64,000 bases of DNA from Microvirga sp. BSC39. GTDB taxonomy: Bacteria; Pseudomonadota; Alphaproteobacteria; Rhizobiales; Beijerinckiaceae. This document shows positions 17,469 through 27,695 of this stretch, piece by piece. The DNA is taken from assembly GCF_000739015.1 (NCBI RefSeq), contig NZ_JPUG01000069.1, forward strand, positions 28,573 to 92,572, in the 5' to 3' direction. How positions within the stretch are numbered: the first letter of the stretch is position 1; each line of letters opens with the position of its first letter. A program made the position numbers and the translations under genes. Below the pieces are notes generated by a model. It saw nothing but the letters and a program-made list of their open reading frames with translations, had not been told where the DNA came from and did no database searches.

Positions 17469-19142
17469 CTATGCCTCGATCACGAGAACATGGCAGGCGG
17501 GCTTCTTGCCCCATTCCTGGTTCACGGCCGCGCGGACCGCCCGGTGGACGGCGTTCTCGACCGCCTCCGGATCCCGGCGCTTGGCCTTCGGCAACCCATC
17601 GAGCAGGTCCGCCACGGTGTCGGCGATGATGTCGGTCAGATCCCTGCCCTGCCGGTTCTTGTCCGGCAGGCCCATGGCGTCGATCACCGGATCGCCCACG
17701 AGTTCGCCCCGGTCGTCGATAGCGATCGCAACCGTCACGATGCCCGCGAAGGCAAGCTTGCGGCGCTCTGGCAGTGCCCGGTCCCCGGCGCCGATGACGA
17801 TGTTGCCATCGCGATAGAGACGACCGGCCGGAATGTTGTCGACGATCTCGGCCGGACCGGGCGCGAGACGCACCAGGCTCCCGTTCTTCGCGCGAACCAC
17901 CTCCGGCACGCCCTGCTGGCGGGCGAACTTCGCATGCTCGCTCAGGTGCAGCGGCTCGCCATGGGCGGGAATCGCGATGCGAGGCTTCGTCCACTGGTAC
18001 ATCTGGGCGAGCTCGCCCCGGCGCGGATGGCCTGAGACGTGGACCAGTTCGGTTCGGTCCGTGATCACCTCGATGCCCTGCTCGATCAGACTGTTGATGA
18101 TGGAGCCAACCGCCTTCTCATTGCCCGGAATAGCTCGGGACGAGAAGATCACGCGGTCACCGGCAGAGAGCGCAATATCCGGATGCTCATCCTGGGCGAT
18201 GCGGGCCAGGGCGGCACGGGGCTCGCCTTGGGAGCCTGTGAGAATGGCCACGACTTTGTCGCGCGGCATGTAGCCGAAGCTATCCGCCGCGCGGAACTCG
18301 GGCAGATCTTCGAGGTAGCCGCACTCCTTCGCCACGTCGACGACCCGGTCCATGGCCCGGCCCACAACGATCACTTCACGTCCGCACTCGCGGGCGGCCT
18401 CCGCCACGGAGCGGATGCGGGCGACGTTGGACGCGAAGGTCGTGATGGCAACCCGATGCGGCGCATCGTTGATCAACTGTGCCAGGTTCTTGGCCACGTC
18501 GGATTCGCTGGGGCTGACGCCTTCGCGCACCACATTGGTGGAATCGCAGATGAGCGCCAGAACGCCCTCATCCCCCAAGGAGCGGAACGCCTCCTCCGAG
18601 GTCAGGCTGCCGAGATAAGGGGTATTATCGAGCTTCCAGTCGCCCGTATGAACCACGAGACCGTGGGGCGTGCGGATCGCAAGCGCGTTCGACTCGGGAA
18701 TCGAATGCGCGACCGGCACATATTCGATGTCGAAGGGCCCGAGCTTCAGCCGCTGACCCGGCACGATCTCGTTCAGGTCGATCTTCGGCGCGCCAGCCTC
18801 GGACAGGCGGCGCGTTTCCAGGAGACCGATGGCGAATTTCGTGGCATAGACGGGCGCCTGCAGGCGTGGCCACATCTCGACGAGGGCGCCGATGTGGTCC
18901 TCGTGGGCATGGGTGATGAAGATACCCAGAAGGTTGTGGCGCTCCTCTTCGATGAAGCGCAGGTCCGGATAGACGAGGTCGATGCCAGGCAGGTTCTCCT
19001 CGCCGCCGAAGCCCATGCCGCAATCGACCAGAATCCACTGACGGTCGTTCTCCGGGCCGAAGCCGTAGAGGGCAGCGTTCATGCCGATCTCGCCGAGACC
19101 GCCAAGAGGGAGGAAGACCAATTCGTCCTGGTGGGATGCCAT
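17469..19142 (-). CDS. rnj: Ribonuclease J
   Basis: Metallo-beta-lactamase/beta-CASP nuclease with 5' exonuclease and endonuclease activity that matures rRNA and decays mRNA. The 557 residues start MASHQDELVFLPLGGLGEIG and carry the metal motif HAHEDH at residues 78-83; the beta-CASP part has the SGHPRRGELAQM and PAHGEPLHL blocks. The start ATG at 19142 overlaps the birA stop by one base (TAATG), arguing for translational coupling and against the longer upstream frame. The birA-rnj-mce-DUF1467-proS order is a conserved alphaproteobacterial cluster. Confidence 0.95.
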   Translation of the reverse strand: MASHQDELVFLPLGGLGEIGMNAALYGFGPENDRQWILVDCGMGFGGEENLPGIDLVYPDLRFIEEERHNLLGIFITHAHEDHIGALVEMWPRLQAPVYATKFAIGLLETRRLSEAGAPKIDLNEIVPGQRLKLGPFDIEYVPVAHSIPESNALAIRTPHGLVVHTGDWKLDNTPYLGSLTSEEAFRSLGDEGVLALICDSTNVVREGVSPSESDVAKNLAQLINDAPHRVAITTFASNVARIRSVAEAARECGREVIVVGRAMDRVVDVAKECGYLEDLPEFRAADSFGYMPRDKVVAILTGSQGEPRAALARIAQDEHPDIALSAGDRVIFSSRAIPGNEKAVGSIINSLIEQGIEVITDRTELVHVSGHPRRGELAQMYQWTKPRIAIPAHGEPLHLSEHAKFARQQGVPEVVRAKNGSLVRLAPGPAEIVDNIPAGRLYRDGNIVIGAGDRALPERRKLAFAGIVTVAIAIDDRGELVGDPVIDAMGLPDKNRQGRDLTDIIADTVADLLDGLPKAKRRDPEAVENAVHRAVRAAVNQEWGKKPACHVLVIEA

Positions 19143-19972
19143 TAAGATTGAGACCTTTTCGTGCCAGCGCTCGGCTTGGTTATATCGTGCAGCAAATTGG
19201 GAAAATAAAGGTCGCCCGCGTCGATGAGTTCCATGCCGGCGGCGCCGTTGAGCTGCAGGCGTCCGAAACGGTCGAGGCCTTCGAAGACGCCCCGCTTCTC
19301 GCCCGAGGGCAGCCGGAGGGTGACCTCCTGCCCCACCCCGGCGGCGCGCTCGAGCCAGAGCTTCCGGATGGCGCCGAACGGATCGGACACGTTGATGCGG
19401 GACGATGCCCGCCATGCCGCGAAGGCACTGGCAAAGGCGGAAGAGAGAGCAAGAAAAACCTGATCGCGGCTCAGGTTGGGCTTCACCTGTTGCAGGCTCG
19501 TTGCCGGATACGGGGTGCCGGAGGGAGCGAACGATACGTTCACCCCGAAGCCGATCACGGTGGCGAGTTGCCCTCCGGGCTCAAGCCTGTGCCCTTCGAG
19601 CAGAAGGCCCGAGACCTTGGCGCCATCAAGCAGAAGATCGTTTGGCCATTTAAGGGCAAGGCGCGGAGCGCCAAGGCCAGTGACCGCCTCCACCGCCTCG
19701 TGCAGGGCAAGCCCGGCCACGAAACCAAGCTGCGGCGCAGAGGCGACCTCGCAGGGATCGATCAGCAGAAGGCTGGCATAGAGGTTGCCCTGAGGCGACG
19801 ACCACTGCCGGCCGTGCCGCCCCCTGCCGGCAAGCTGCTCGGCGGCGACGATCCAGAGCTGGCCCGGATCGCCCGATTGGCCTGCCTGGAGGGCGTCGTC
19901 GTTCGTCGAGCCTGTCGCCTCAAGGGAGAGCAGCCTGTATCCGGCGGACTCGGTCTCGGGCGACAGGTGCAC
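19142..19972 (-). CDS. birA: Biotin-[acetyl-CoA-carboxylase] ligase
   Basis: Attaches biotin to the carboxyl carrier protein of acetyl-CoA carboxylase and other biotin enzymes. The catalytic core is complete: STNDDALQ, the biotinyl-AMP loop GRGRHGRQWSSPQGNLYASL and LKWPNDLLLDGAKVSGLLLE with the catalytic lysine. There is no N-terminal DNA-binding domain, so it is not a repressor of the E. coli BirA type. It lies 2 bases after nuoN and thus at the tail of the complex I transcript. Confidence 0.94.
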   Translation of the reverse strand: MHLSPETESAGYRLLSLEATGSTNDDALQAGQSGDPGQLWIVAAEQLAGRGRHGRQWSSPQGNLYASLLLIDPCEVASAPQLGFVAGLALHEAVEAVTGLGAPRLALKWPNDLLLDGAKVSGLLLEGHRLEPGGQLATVIGFGVNVSFAPSGTPYPATSLQQVKPNLSRDQVFLALSSAFASAFAAWRASSRINVSDPFGAIRKLWLERAAGVGQEVTLRLPSGEKRGVFEGLDRFGRLQLNGAAGMELIDAGDLYFPNLLHDITKPSAGTKRSQS

Positions 19973-19974
19973 GA

Positions 19975-21417
19975 TCAGAACAAGGAGCTCGCGGCAGCGC
20001 GCGCGGCCGCCACCAGCGGCGCCGGAACGATGCCGAAGAGGACGACGAAGATGCTGCAGAGCGCAAGGACGAGCTTCACGCCTGCCGGCATGGCATCGTA
20101 ACGCTCGGCCGGCTCATCGAAGTACATCACCTTCACGATGCGCAGGTAGTAGTAGGCGCCGATCACGCTGGTCACAACGCCGATGATGGCAAGCGCCACC
20201 AGGTCGGCCTCGATGGCTGCGTTGAACACTGCGAACTTGGCGAAGAAGCCGGCGAGCGGCGGGATACCCGCGAGCGAGAACATCATCATGCCGAGGCAGA
20301 AGGCGAGCACCGGATGGGTCCGCGCCATCCCGGAGAGATCGTCCACCGTCTCGTACATCACGTTGCCGCGACGCATGCCGAGGATCACCGCGAAGGTGCC
20401 GAGCGTCATGGCGAGATAGATCGCCATGTAGACGATGACGCCCTGAATGCCCTCGGCCGTGCCGGCCGAGAGGCCGATCAGCGCATAGCCCACGTTGCCG
20501 ATGGAGGAATAAGCCATCAGGCGCTTGATGTTGCGCTGGCCGATGGCCGCGAAGGAGCCGAGCACCATGGAGGCAATGGAAATGAAGACGATGATCTGCT
20601 GCCACTGGACCGTGATGCCCGGGAAGGCATCGATGAACACGCGGGTGGCCATGGCCATGCCGGCCATCTTGGGAGCGGCGGCGAAGAAGGCGGTGACCGG
20701 CGTGGGCGAGCCCTCATAGACGTCCGGTGTCCACATATGGAACGGCACGGCCGAGATCTTGAAGGCGATGCCGGCGGCCACGAAGACGAGGCCGACGATG
20801 GCGCCGATGCTCACATTGCCCTGAAGGACGGTAGCAATGACCGGGAAGGAGACGCTGCCGGAGAAGCCGTAGACCAGGGACGAGCCGTAGAGCAGCATGC
20901 CGGACGAGAGCGAGCCGAGCACGAAGTACTTCAGGCCGGCCTCGGTCGAGCGCACGTTGTCGCGGTCAAAGGCGGCGATGACGTAGGACGACAGGCTCAG
21001 AAGCTCAAGGCCGATATAGAGGGCGATCAGGTCATTGGCCGAGATCACCATCATCATGCCGATGGTCGAGAGCACGATCAGGATCGGGTACTCGAAGCGG
21101 CTGATCCCCTCGCGGCGCATGTAGTCGAGCGAGAGAATGACGCCGCCGGCGGAGGCGATGAGCGTCAGGGCCTTCATGAACTTGGCGAAGCCGTCGACCA
21201 CGAAGGAGCCGCCCATGGTCTCGACACGCTCGCCCGGCAGCATCAGCACCGCCACGAAGGTGACGGCGAGAAGCGCCAGGGCGATGATGTTCATGGCGTA
21301 GCCCGGTCGCTCGCCACGGATGGCGCCGAACAGGACCATGATGAGGGCTCCGGCCGCCATGAGGATCTCTGGCAGCACGGGGCCGAATGCGGGGATGGTG
21401 AAGGCGGGGTTCATCAT
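19975..21417 (-). CDS. nuoN: NADH-quinone oxidoreductase subunit N
   Basis: Antiporter-like membrane subunit of complex I, one of the proton channels. The 480-residue protein is almost entirely hydrophobic (about 14 helices) and contains the conserved KISAVPFHMWTPDVYEGSPTP block with the key lysine and the discontinuous helix region KRLMAYSSIGNVGYAL. Last gene of the nuo series, 4 bases after nuoM. Confidence 0.96.
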   Translation of the reverse strand: MMNPAFTIPAFGPVLPEILMAAGALIMVLFGAIRGERPGYAMNIIALALLAVTFVAVLMLPGERVETMGGSFVVDGFAKFMKALTLIASAGGVILSLDYMRREGISRFEYPILIVLSTIGMMMVISANDLIALYIGLELLSLSSYVIAAFDRDNVRSTEAGLKYFVLGSLSSGMLLYGSSLVYGFSGSVSFPVIATVLQGNVSIGAIVGLVFVAAGIAFKISAVPFHMWTPDVYEGSPTPVTAFFAAAPKMAGMAMATRVFIDAFPGITVQWQQIIVFISIASMVLGSFAAIGQRNIKRLMAYSSIGNVGYALIGLSAGTAEGIQGVIVYMAIYLAMTLGTFAVILGMRRGNVMYETVDDLSGMARTHPVLAFCLGMMMFSLAGIPPLAGFFAKFAVFNAAIEADLVALAIIGVVTSVIGAYYYLRIVKVMYFDEPAERYDAMPAGVKLVLALCSIFVVLFGIVPAPLVAAARAAASSLF

Positions 21418-21421
21418 GACC

Positions 21422-22933
21422 TCAGTGTGCGGCGACAGCTGCCGTTTTCACGGTGGCGAGCGCAGCCTGAACGTTGTTGAGAAGCGTCTCCGTCGGTGCC
21501 GCGAAGACGTCGAGGATCGGACCGGGCTGCACGCCGTAATAGATGATGAGCAGGATCAGCGGCGCGAAAGTGATGATCTCACGGCGGTTCAGGTCGGTGA
21601 TCGTCTGGAGCGCCGGCTTGTCGAGCTCTCCGTAGACCACACGACGATAGAGCCAGAGCGCGTAAGCGGCCGAGAGGATCACGCCGGTTGTCGCGAAGAA
21701 CGCCACCCAGGTGTTGGACCGGAAGGCTCCCATCAGGGTCAGGAACTCGCCGATGAAGCCCGAGGTGCCCGGCAGGGCCACGTTGGCCATGGTCAGGATC
21801 AGGAACACCACCGCATACATGGGCATCCGGTTCACGAGGCCGCCATAGGCCTTGATCTCGCGGGTGTGCATCCGGTCGTAGATCACGCCCACGCAGAGGA
21901 AGAGCGCGCCGGAGATGAGGCCGTGGGAGATCATGGTGAACATGGCGCCCTGGATGCCCTGCTCGTTCATGCTGAACAGGCCCATGGTCACGAAGCCCAT
22001 ATGCGCCACCGAGGAATAGGCAATGAGTTTCTTGATGTCCTCCTGCATCAGGGCGACCAGCGAGGTGTAGATGATCGCGATGACGGAAAGAGCGAAGACC
22101 AACGGGGCGAAATACTCCGAAGCCTCCGGGAACATTGGCAGCGACACACGGATGAAGCCGTAGCCGCCCATCTTCAGCAGAACGCCGGCCAGGATCACCG
22201 AGCCTGCGGTCGGCGCTTCCACGTGGGCGTCTGGCAACCAGGTGTGGACCGGCCACATGGGCATCTTCACCGCAAAGGATGCGAAGAAGGCGAGCCAGAG
22301 CCAGGTCTGCAGGTTCGACGGGAAATTGTGGGCGAGAAGCGTCGGGATGTCGGTGGTGCCCGCCTGCCAGTACATGGCCATGATGGCGAGCAGCATCAGC
22401 ACGGAGCCGAGCAGCGTGTAGAGGAAGAACTTGAAGCTCGCGTAGATGCGCCGCTTGCCGCCCCAGATGCCGATGATGAGGAACATCGGAATCAGGCCTG
22501 CCTCGAAGAACAGGTAGAACAGCACGAGATCGAGGGCGCAGAACACGCCGATCATCGTGGTCTCGAGGACCAGGAAGGCGACGAAGTATTCCTTCACCCG
22601 ATGGCCGATCGACTCCCACGAGGCCAGGATGCAGAACGGCATCAGGAAGGTGGTGAGCAGGATCAGCGGCATGGAGAAGCCGTCGACGCCGAGCTTGAAC
22701 CGGATGGTCTCGGTCAGCCAGACATGGCTTTCCACGAGCTGGAACGATGCCGTGGCCGTGTCGAACCGCGCCCAGGCGACGAGCGACAGCAGGAAGGTGG
22801 CAATCGTCGTGGCAAGCGCCGCCCAGCGGGCGTTGGAGCGAGCAGCCTCGCTGTCGCCGCGCAGGGTCAGGATGAAGGCCGCTCCGACGAGCGGCAGGAC
22901 CAGAAGGCCCGAGAGGATGCCGAAGCCGAGCAT
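21422..22933 (-). CDS. nuoM: NADH-quinone oxidoreductase subunit M
   Basis: Second antiporter-like proton channel of complex I. The 503 residues contain the [23 protein letters not shown] block with channel lysine, [18 protein letters not shown], and the conserved helix-4 glutamate within the [15 protein letters not shown] segment. Its start overlaps the nuoL stop by one base. Confidence 0.97.
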   Translation of the reverse strand: MLGFGILSGLLVLPLVGAAFILTLRGDSEAARSNARWAALATTIATFLLSLVAWARFDTATASFQLVESHVWLTETIRFKLGVDGFSMPLILLTTFLMPFCILASWESIGHRVKEYFVAFLVLETTMIGVFCALDLVLFYLFFEAGLIPMFLIIGIWGGKRRIYASFKFFLYTLLGSVLMLLAIMAMYWQAGTTDIPTLLAHNFPSNLQTWLWLAFFASFAVKMPMWPVHTWLPDAHVEAPTAGSVILAGVLLKMGGYGFIRVSLPMFPEASEYFAPLVFALSVIAIIYTSLVALMQEDIKKLIAYSSVAHMGFVTMGLFSMNEQGIQGAMFTMISHGLISGALFLCVGVIYDRMHTREIKAYGGLVNRMPMYAVVFLILTMANVALPGTSGFIGEFLTLMGAFRSNTWVAFFATTGVILSAAYALWLYRRVVYGELDKPALQTITDLNRREIITFAPLILLIIYYGVQPGPILDVFAAPTETLLNNVQAALATVKTAAVAAH

Positions 22934-24993
22934 TAGTGGGCTCCCCTGAAGAGATAGAAGGTCACGAGAGCCGCAACGCCGATCAGCATCGCGAAGGCAT
23001 AGTGATAGACGTAGCCGGTCTGCACCCGCACCACCCCGCGCGTCACGTCGAGGACGCGGGCGGAGATGCCGTCAGGGCCAAGTCCGTCGATGATGCGCTG
23101 GTCGCCGGTCCGCCAGAAGAAGCGGCCGATGGACATGGCGGGCCGCACGAAGATCGCGTCGTAGAGCTCGTCGAAGTACCACTTGTTGAGCAGGAAGCGG
23201 TACAGGATCGGGTGATCGGACGCGAGCCTTGCCGGCTGCTTGGTGTCGACGATGTACATGTACCAAGCGAGCACAAAGCCGAGACCCATCATGATCGACG
23301 GCAGGAGCGGTACCCAGCCCGGGAGGTGGTGCATCTCCTCCAGGATGTGGTTCTCGGGACGGGCGAACAGGGCCCCCTTCCAGAAGTCCTGATAGCCTTC
23401 GCCGATGAAGGCATCGTGGAACACGATACCGGCCAGGACTGCGCCAATGGCGAGCACGACGAGCGGCACCAGCATCACCAGCGGGCTCTCATGGGGCGTG
23501 TGGTCCCCATGGTGACCATGCTCGTGCTGGGCGTGATGGGCAGGCTCCACATCCCGGCTGTGATCGTCATGCTCTACACCCTCGTGGTCGTGCGGCGCGT
23601 GAGCCGCATGGCCCGCGTGAGCCGCATGACCATGATGGCTGTGACCCCAGCGGGCAGTGCCCTCGAAGGTGAGGAAGAACAAGCGCCAGGAATAGAACGA
23701 CGTCATGAAGGCAGCGACGACCGTTGCCAGGAAGGCGAAGGAGCCGGCGGTCGAACGGGCCGCGTAGGCCGCCTCGATGATCGCGTCCTTCGAGTAGTAG
23801 CCGGCGGTGAACGGAAAGCCGGTCAGCGCCAGGTTGCCGATGAGCATCATGGCCATGGTGATGGGGATGTAGCGGCGGAGCGCTCCCATGTGGCGCATGT
23901 CCTGCTCGTGGTGCATGGCATGGATCACCGAGCCCGCACCCAGGAACAGCAGCGCCTTGAAGAAGGCGTGGGTGAACAGGTGGAACACGCCCGCGCTGTA
24001 AGCGCCGACGCCGAGGGCCACGAACATGTAGCCGAGCTGCGAGCAGGTCGAATAGGCGATGACGCGCTTGATGTCGTTCTGGACCAGACCCACGGTCGCG
24101 GCGAAGAAGGCCGTGATGCCGCCGATGACCGTCACGACGGTGAGCGCAGCCGGTGCGTACTCGAAGATCGGCGACAGGCGCGCGACCATGAACACGCCGG
24201 CTGTCACCATGGTGGCGGCGTGGATGAGGGCGGAGACCGGGGTCGGGCCTTCCATCGCGTCCGGCAGCCAGGTGTGCAGCAGGAACTGCGCCGACTTGCC
24301 CATGGCGCCCATGAAGAGCAGCAGGCAGGCGATGGTCAGGGCATGCCACTCGATCCCGAGGAAGGTGAAGTTGGCATTCGCCAGCTCAGCCACGCGCGGG
24401 AAGATCGCGTCGAAGGTGACGCCGCCGAAAAGCACGAAGACCGTGAAGATGCCGAGCAGGAAGCCGAAATCGCCGACACGGTTGACGATGAAGGCCTTCA
24501 TGGCCGCCGCGTTGGCGGAATCCTTCTGATACCAGAAGCCGATGAGCAGGTAGCTCGCGAGACCCACGCCTTCCCAGCCGAAGAACATCTGGACGAGGTT
24601 GTCGGCCGTCACCAGCATGAGCATGGTGAAGGTGAAGAGCGACAGATAGGCGAAGAAGCGCGAGCGGTGCGGATCCTCGTGCATGTAGCCGATAGAGTAG
24701 AGGTGCACGAGCGCCGAGACGGTGTTCACCACCACCAGCATCATGGCCGTCAGCGTGTCGATCCGGAACGCCCAGTCGACCTGGAGGTCGCCGACGGACA
24801 TCCAATGGGCGACCTGGACCCGGGTGGCGCCGTCTCCGAAGCCGACCTGGATGAAGGACACCCAGGAGAGGACGGCCGCCACGAAGAGCAGCGCCGTGGT
24901 GATGATCTCGCTCGGCCGGGGGCCGAGCACGCGGCCGAAGAGGCCTGCGATGAGGAAGCCGACGAGCGGCAGGAAGACGATTGCGTGATACAT
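22933..24993 (-). CDS. nuoL: NADH-quinone oxidoreductase subunit L with a histidine-rich loop
   Basis: Most distal antiporter-like subunit; its long C-terminal lateral helix clamps the membrane arm. The 686-residue protein has [20 protein letters not shown] and the channel block [20 protein letters not shown]. Residues 451-501 (coded at 23491-23643) hold 19 histidines in 51 positions in a loop between transmembrane helices, well beyond the E. coli protein. Such loops are seen in some alphaproteobacterial NuoL proteins; metal or proton buffering is only a guess. Confidence 0.97.
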   Translation of the reverse strand: MYHAIVFLPLVGFLIAGLFGRVLGPRPSEIITTALLFVAAVLSWVSFIQVGFGDGATRVQVAHWMSVGDLQVDWAFRIDTLTAMMLVVVNTVSALVHLYSIGYMHEDPHRSRFFAYLSLFTFTMLMLVTADNLVQMFFGWEGVGLASYLLIGFWYQKDSANAAAMKAFIVNRVGDFGFLLGIFTVFVLFGGVTFDAIFPRVAELANANFTFLGIEWHALTIACLLLFMGAMGKSAQFLLHTWLPDAMEGPTPVSALIHAATMVTAGVFMVARLSPIFEYAPAALTVVTVIGGITAFFAATVGLVQNDIKRVIAYSTCSQLGYMFVALGVGAYSAGVFHLFTHAFFKALLFLGAGSVIHAMHHEQDMRHMGALRRYIPITMAMMLIGNLALTGFPFTAGYYSKDAIIEAAYAARSTAGSFAFLATVVAAFMTSFYSWRLFFLTFEGTARWGHSHHGHAAHAGHAAHAPHDHEGVEHDDHSRDVEPAHHAQHEHGHHGDHTPHESPLVMLVPLVVLAIGAVLAGIVFHDAFIGEGYQDFWKGALFARPENHILEEMHHLPGWVPLLPSIMMGLGFVLAWYMYIVDTKQPARLASDHPILYRFLLNKWYFDELYDAIFVRPAMSIGRFFWRTGDQRIIDGLGPDGISARVLDVTRGVVRVQTGYVYHYAFAMLIGVAALVTFYLFRGAH

Positions 24994-25033
24994 GTGCGTT
25001 TACTTCGCCGGTCCGTTCGGGCTTACAGCTGAT

Positions 25034-25079
25034 GCATGATTTTGTTCAGAAAACCGGTTCCCACTTTTCTGAATCATGC
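25034..25079. repeat. Dispersed palindromic repeat between nuoK and nuoL
   Basis: A 46-base imperfect palindrome: GCATGATTTTGTTCAGAAAA ... CTTTTCTGAATCATGC around a central ACCGGTTCCCA. A diverged copy lies at 38648-38692. Sequences of this kind are very abundant in Hyphomicrobiales genomes. Here it interrupts an otherwise tight operon (88-base gap), so in RNA it would be an intercistronic hairpin. Confidence 0.7.
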
Positions 25080-25081
25080 TC

Positions 25082-25390
25082 CTAGCCCCTCATCATGTTG
25101 ACGTCTTCAACCGCGATCGAGCCACGGTTGCGGAAGAAGACCACCAGAATGGCCAGCCCGATGGCCGCCTCCGCCGCCGCGACCGTGAGGATCAGCATGG
25201 CGAAGACCTGGCCGACGATGTCGTTCAGGTGGGTCGAGAAGGCGACCATGTTGATGTTCACGGCGAGCAGGATCAGCTCGATGGACATCAGGATGACGAT
25301 CACGTTCTTCCGGTTGATGAAGATGCCGAACACGCCGAGCGTGAAGAGGACGGCCGCGACGGTGAGATAATGACCCAGTCCGATAACCAT
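25082..25390 (-). CDS. nuoK: NADH-quinone oxidoreductase subunit K
   Basis: Small three-helix subunit at the start of the proton path from the quinone site. The 102 residues contain the two conserved membrane glutamates ([14 protein letters not shown] and [13 protein letters not shown]). Normal length. It follows nuoJ by 11 bases. Confidence 0.97.
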   Translation of the reverse strand: MVIGLGHYLTVAAVLFTLGVFGIFINRKNVIVILMSIELILLAVNINMVAFSTHLNDIVGQVFAMLILTVAAAEAAIGLAILVVFFRNRGSIAVEDVNMMRG

Positions 25391-25401
25391 GGCGTGCCTC
25401 C

Positions 25402-26016
25402 TTAGATGCCCTGGCGGAAGGGAACCTTCCGCACCTCGACGGCCGTTTCCTGCGTCCGGGCGTTCTGCTTGGAAATGTCCTGGCGCCGCACGCCGACCCG
25501 CTCGCGCAGGGTCAGGACGATGGCACCGATCATGGCGACCAGCAGGATCAGGCCGGCGGCCTGGAAGAAATAGAAGTAGCGGGTGTAGAGCACCTGGCCG
25601 ATGGCCTCGGTGTTGGTCATGACGTCGGCCGACGGGATCGGCACCTGTGGGGACCGGACCAGGCCCGGATCGACGGTGTAGGTGCCGACCACGAGGATCA
25701 GCTCCAGCAGGAGGATCAACCCGATCAGGCCGCCGATGGGCAGGTACTGCAGGAAACCCTGGCGCAGCGCCGCAAAATCCACGTCGAGCATCATGACGAC
25801 GAAGAGGAACAGCACCGCGACCGCGCCCACATAGACGATCACCAGGATCATCGCCAGGAACTCTGCCCCCATCAGCAGGAACAGGCCCGCCGCATTCACG
25901 AAGGCCAGGATGAGGAACAGCACCGACTGCACGGGATTGCGGGAGGCAATCACCATGAAGCCGGAGGCGATCGTGATCGTCGCGAACAGATAGAAGAAGG
26001 CGGCGGTAACCGTCAT
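25402..26016 (-). CDS. nuoJ: NADH-quinone oxidoreductase subunit J
   Basis: Five-helix membrane subunit of complex I. Family blocks are [20 protein letters not shown], the pi-bulge helix region [20 protein letters not shown], and the last helix [17 protein letters not shown] use the ATG at 26016 ([14 protein letters not shown]); an ATG six codons earlier is in frame but atypical. The protein is 204 residues. Confidence 0.95.
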   Translation of the reverse strand: MTVTAAFFYLFATITIASGFMVIASRNPVQSVLFLILAFVNAAGLFLLMGAEFLAMILVIVYVGAVAVLFLFVVMMLDVDFAALRQGFLQYLPIGGLIGLILLLELILVVGTYTVDPGLVRSPQVPIPSADVMTNTEAIGQVLYTRYFYFFQAAGLILLVAMIGAIVLTLRERVGVRRQDISKQNARTQETAVEVRKVPFRQGI

Positions 26017-26094
26017 GCTCAGTTCAAGCCGCACAAGGCGGCCCCTTCCGACGTTGCCCCGGAAGAATCCGGCGGCCTGTCTATAAATTCCGAA

Positions 26095-26117
26095 TCCGGC
26101 GGGGACAACCCGCCGGA
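26095..26117 (-). other. Stem-loop between nuoI and nuoJ
   Basis: TCCGGCGGG at 26095-26103 pairs with CCCGCCGGA at 26109-26117 around a 5-base loop: nine base pairs in a 140-base intercistronic gap of the nuo operon. There is no strong U-run, so partial attenuation or protection of the upstream message is more likely than full termination. Confidence 0.5.
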
Positions 26118-26156
26118 GCTGCTTGCCTCCCTGCCCTCACCGGGCCAGAGGCGCTC

Positions 26157-26645
26157 TTACCGGTAGGGGGCGTTCTTCGCGAGGTTCTTCGCGATCTCGC
26201 GCTCCCAGCGCTCCCCGTTCTCGAGAAGCTTGGCCTTGTCGTAGTAGAGCTCCTCGCGGGTCTCTACCGAGAATTCGAAGTTCGGCCCCTCGACGATGGC
26301 GTCCACCGGGCAGGCCTCCTGGCACATGCCGCAATAGATGCACTTCACCATGTCGATGTCGTAGCGGGTCGTGCGGCGGGTGCCGTCGTTCCGGCGCGGG
26401 CCGGCCTCGATGGTGATGGCCTGCGCCGGGCAGATGGCTTCGCAGAGCTTGCAGGCGATGCAGCGCTCTTCCCCGTTGGGATAGCGCCGCAGGGCGTGCT
26501 CGCCGCGGAAGCGAGGCCCGCGGTGGCCCATCTCGAACGGGTAGTTCAGGGTCGCCTTCGGCTTGAAGAAGTACTTCACCGTCAGGATGAAGCCTGCGAC
26601 GAACTCCTTCAGCAGGAGCGACTGGGCAATGCGGTCGAGCTGCAT
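26157..26645 (-). CDS. nuoI: NADH-quinone oxidoreductase subunit I
   Basis: Carries clusters N6a and N6b, which bring electrons toward the quinone site. Two full CxxCxxCxxxCP motifs are present: [12 protein letters not shown] and [12 protein letters not shown]. Length 162 is normal for the alphaproteobacterial/mitochondrial TYKY type. Confidence 0.97.
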   Translation of the reverse strand: MQLDRIAQSLLLKEFVAGFILTVKYFFKPKATLNYPFEMGHRGPRFRGEHALRRYPNGEERCIACKLCEAICPAQAITIEAGPRRNDGTRRTTRYDIDMVKCIYCGMCQEACPVDAIVEGPNFEFSVETREELYYDKAKLLENGERWEREIAKNLAKNAPYR

Positions 26646-26657
26646 GGCCGATCTCCT

Positions 26658-27683
26658 TTAGCGGACGCCCGGCGCATTGCCGGTTGCCATGAGGACAGCC
26701 GCCACGATCACGACCATGGCGAGCGACAGGGGCAGGAAGACCTTCCAGCCGAGGCGCATGAGCTGATCGTAGCGATAGCGGGGCACCAAGGCTTTCACCA
26801 TGGCGATGAGGATGAAGAGGAAGCTCGCCTTCAGCACGAACCAGATCACGCCGGGCACCCAGGTGAAAGGGGCGAACGGGATCGGCGACAGCCAGCCGCC
26901 GAGGAACAGGATCGTGCCGAGCGCGCACATGGTCATGATGGCCACGTACTCGCCGAGCATGAAGAGCAGGTACGGGGTGGAGGAATATTCCACCATATAG
27001 CCTGCCACGAGCTCGGATTCGGCCTCCGGCAGGTCGAAGGGCGGGCGGTTCGTCTCAGCCATGGCCGAGATGAAGAACACCACGAACATCGGGAAGAGCG
27101 GCAGCCAGTACCAGCCCAGGATGCCGAGGCTGGAGTTCTGAGCTTCCACGATGGCCGACAGGTTCAGGGTGCCGGCGCACATGAGCACCGTCACGATCAC
27201 GAAGCCGATCGACACCTCGTAGGACACCATCTGGGCGGCCGAACGGAGCGCGCCGAGGAACGGGTATTTCGAGTTCGAGGCCCAGCCGCCCATGATGACG
27301 CCGTAGACGCCGAGCGACGAGATCGCGAAAATGTACAGGATGCCCACATTGATGTCGGCGATGGCCCAGCCGGCATTGAGCGGAATGACCGCCCAGGCCG
27401 CCAGCGACAGGGTACACATCAGCAACGGCGCCAGCAGGAACATGCCCTTGTTGGCAGGCGCCGGGATGATCGGCTCCTTCAGGACGAACTTGAGCAGATC
27501 GGCAAACGACTGGAGCAGGCCCCAGGGTCCGACCACGTTCGGGCCGCGGCGCAGCTGAACGGCCGCCCAGACCTTGCGGTCGGCATAGAGCGCGTAGGCG
27601 ATGAAGATGAGAAGCGCGACCAGCATGAGCAGGCTCTTGCCCAGCATGATCGCGACGGCGAGGAGGATGTCCCCAAATTCCAT
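26658..27683 (-). CDS. nuoH: NADH-quinone oxidoreductase subunit H
   Basis: Membrane subunit that forms much of the quinone chamber. The 341 residues contain [20 protein letters not shown] near the N-terminus and the conserved acidic loop [20 protein letters not shown]. Eight or nine helices are apparent. It sits 12 bases upstream of nuoI and 12 downstream of nuoG. Confidence 0.97.
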   Translation of the reverse strand: MEFGDILLAVAIMLGKSLLMLVALLIFIAYALYADRKVWAAVQLRRGPNVVGPWGLLQSFADLLKFVLKEPIIPAPANKGMFLLAPLLMCTLSLAAWAVIPLNAGWAIADINVGILYIFAISSLGVYGVIMGGWASNSKYPFLGALRSAAQMVSYEVSIGFVIVTVLMCAGTLNLSAIVEAQNSSLGILGWYWLPLFPMFVVFFISAMAETNRPPFDLPEAESELVAGYMVEYSSTPYLLFMLGEYVAIMTMCALGTILFLGGWLSPIPFAPFTWVPGVIWFVLKASFLFILIAMVKALVPRYRYDQLMRLGWKVFLPLSLAMVVIVAAVLMATGNAPGVR

Positions 27684-27695
27684 GATCCGTTCCTC

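Noticed and set aside
19143..19415. Longer N-terminus for RNase J
   Set aside because: It lies inside birA in another frame, is Arg-rich antisense-like sequence, and the TAATG overlap gives a natural start.
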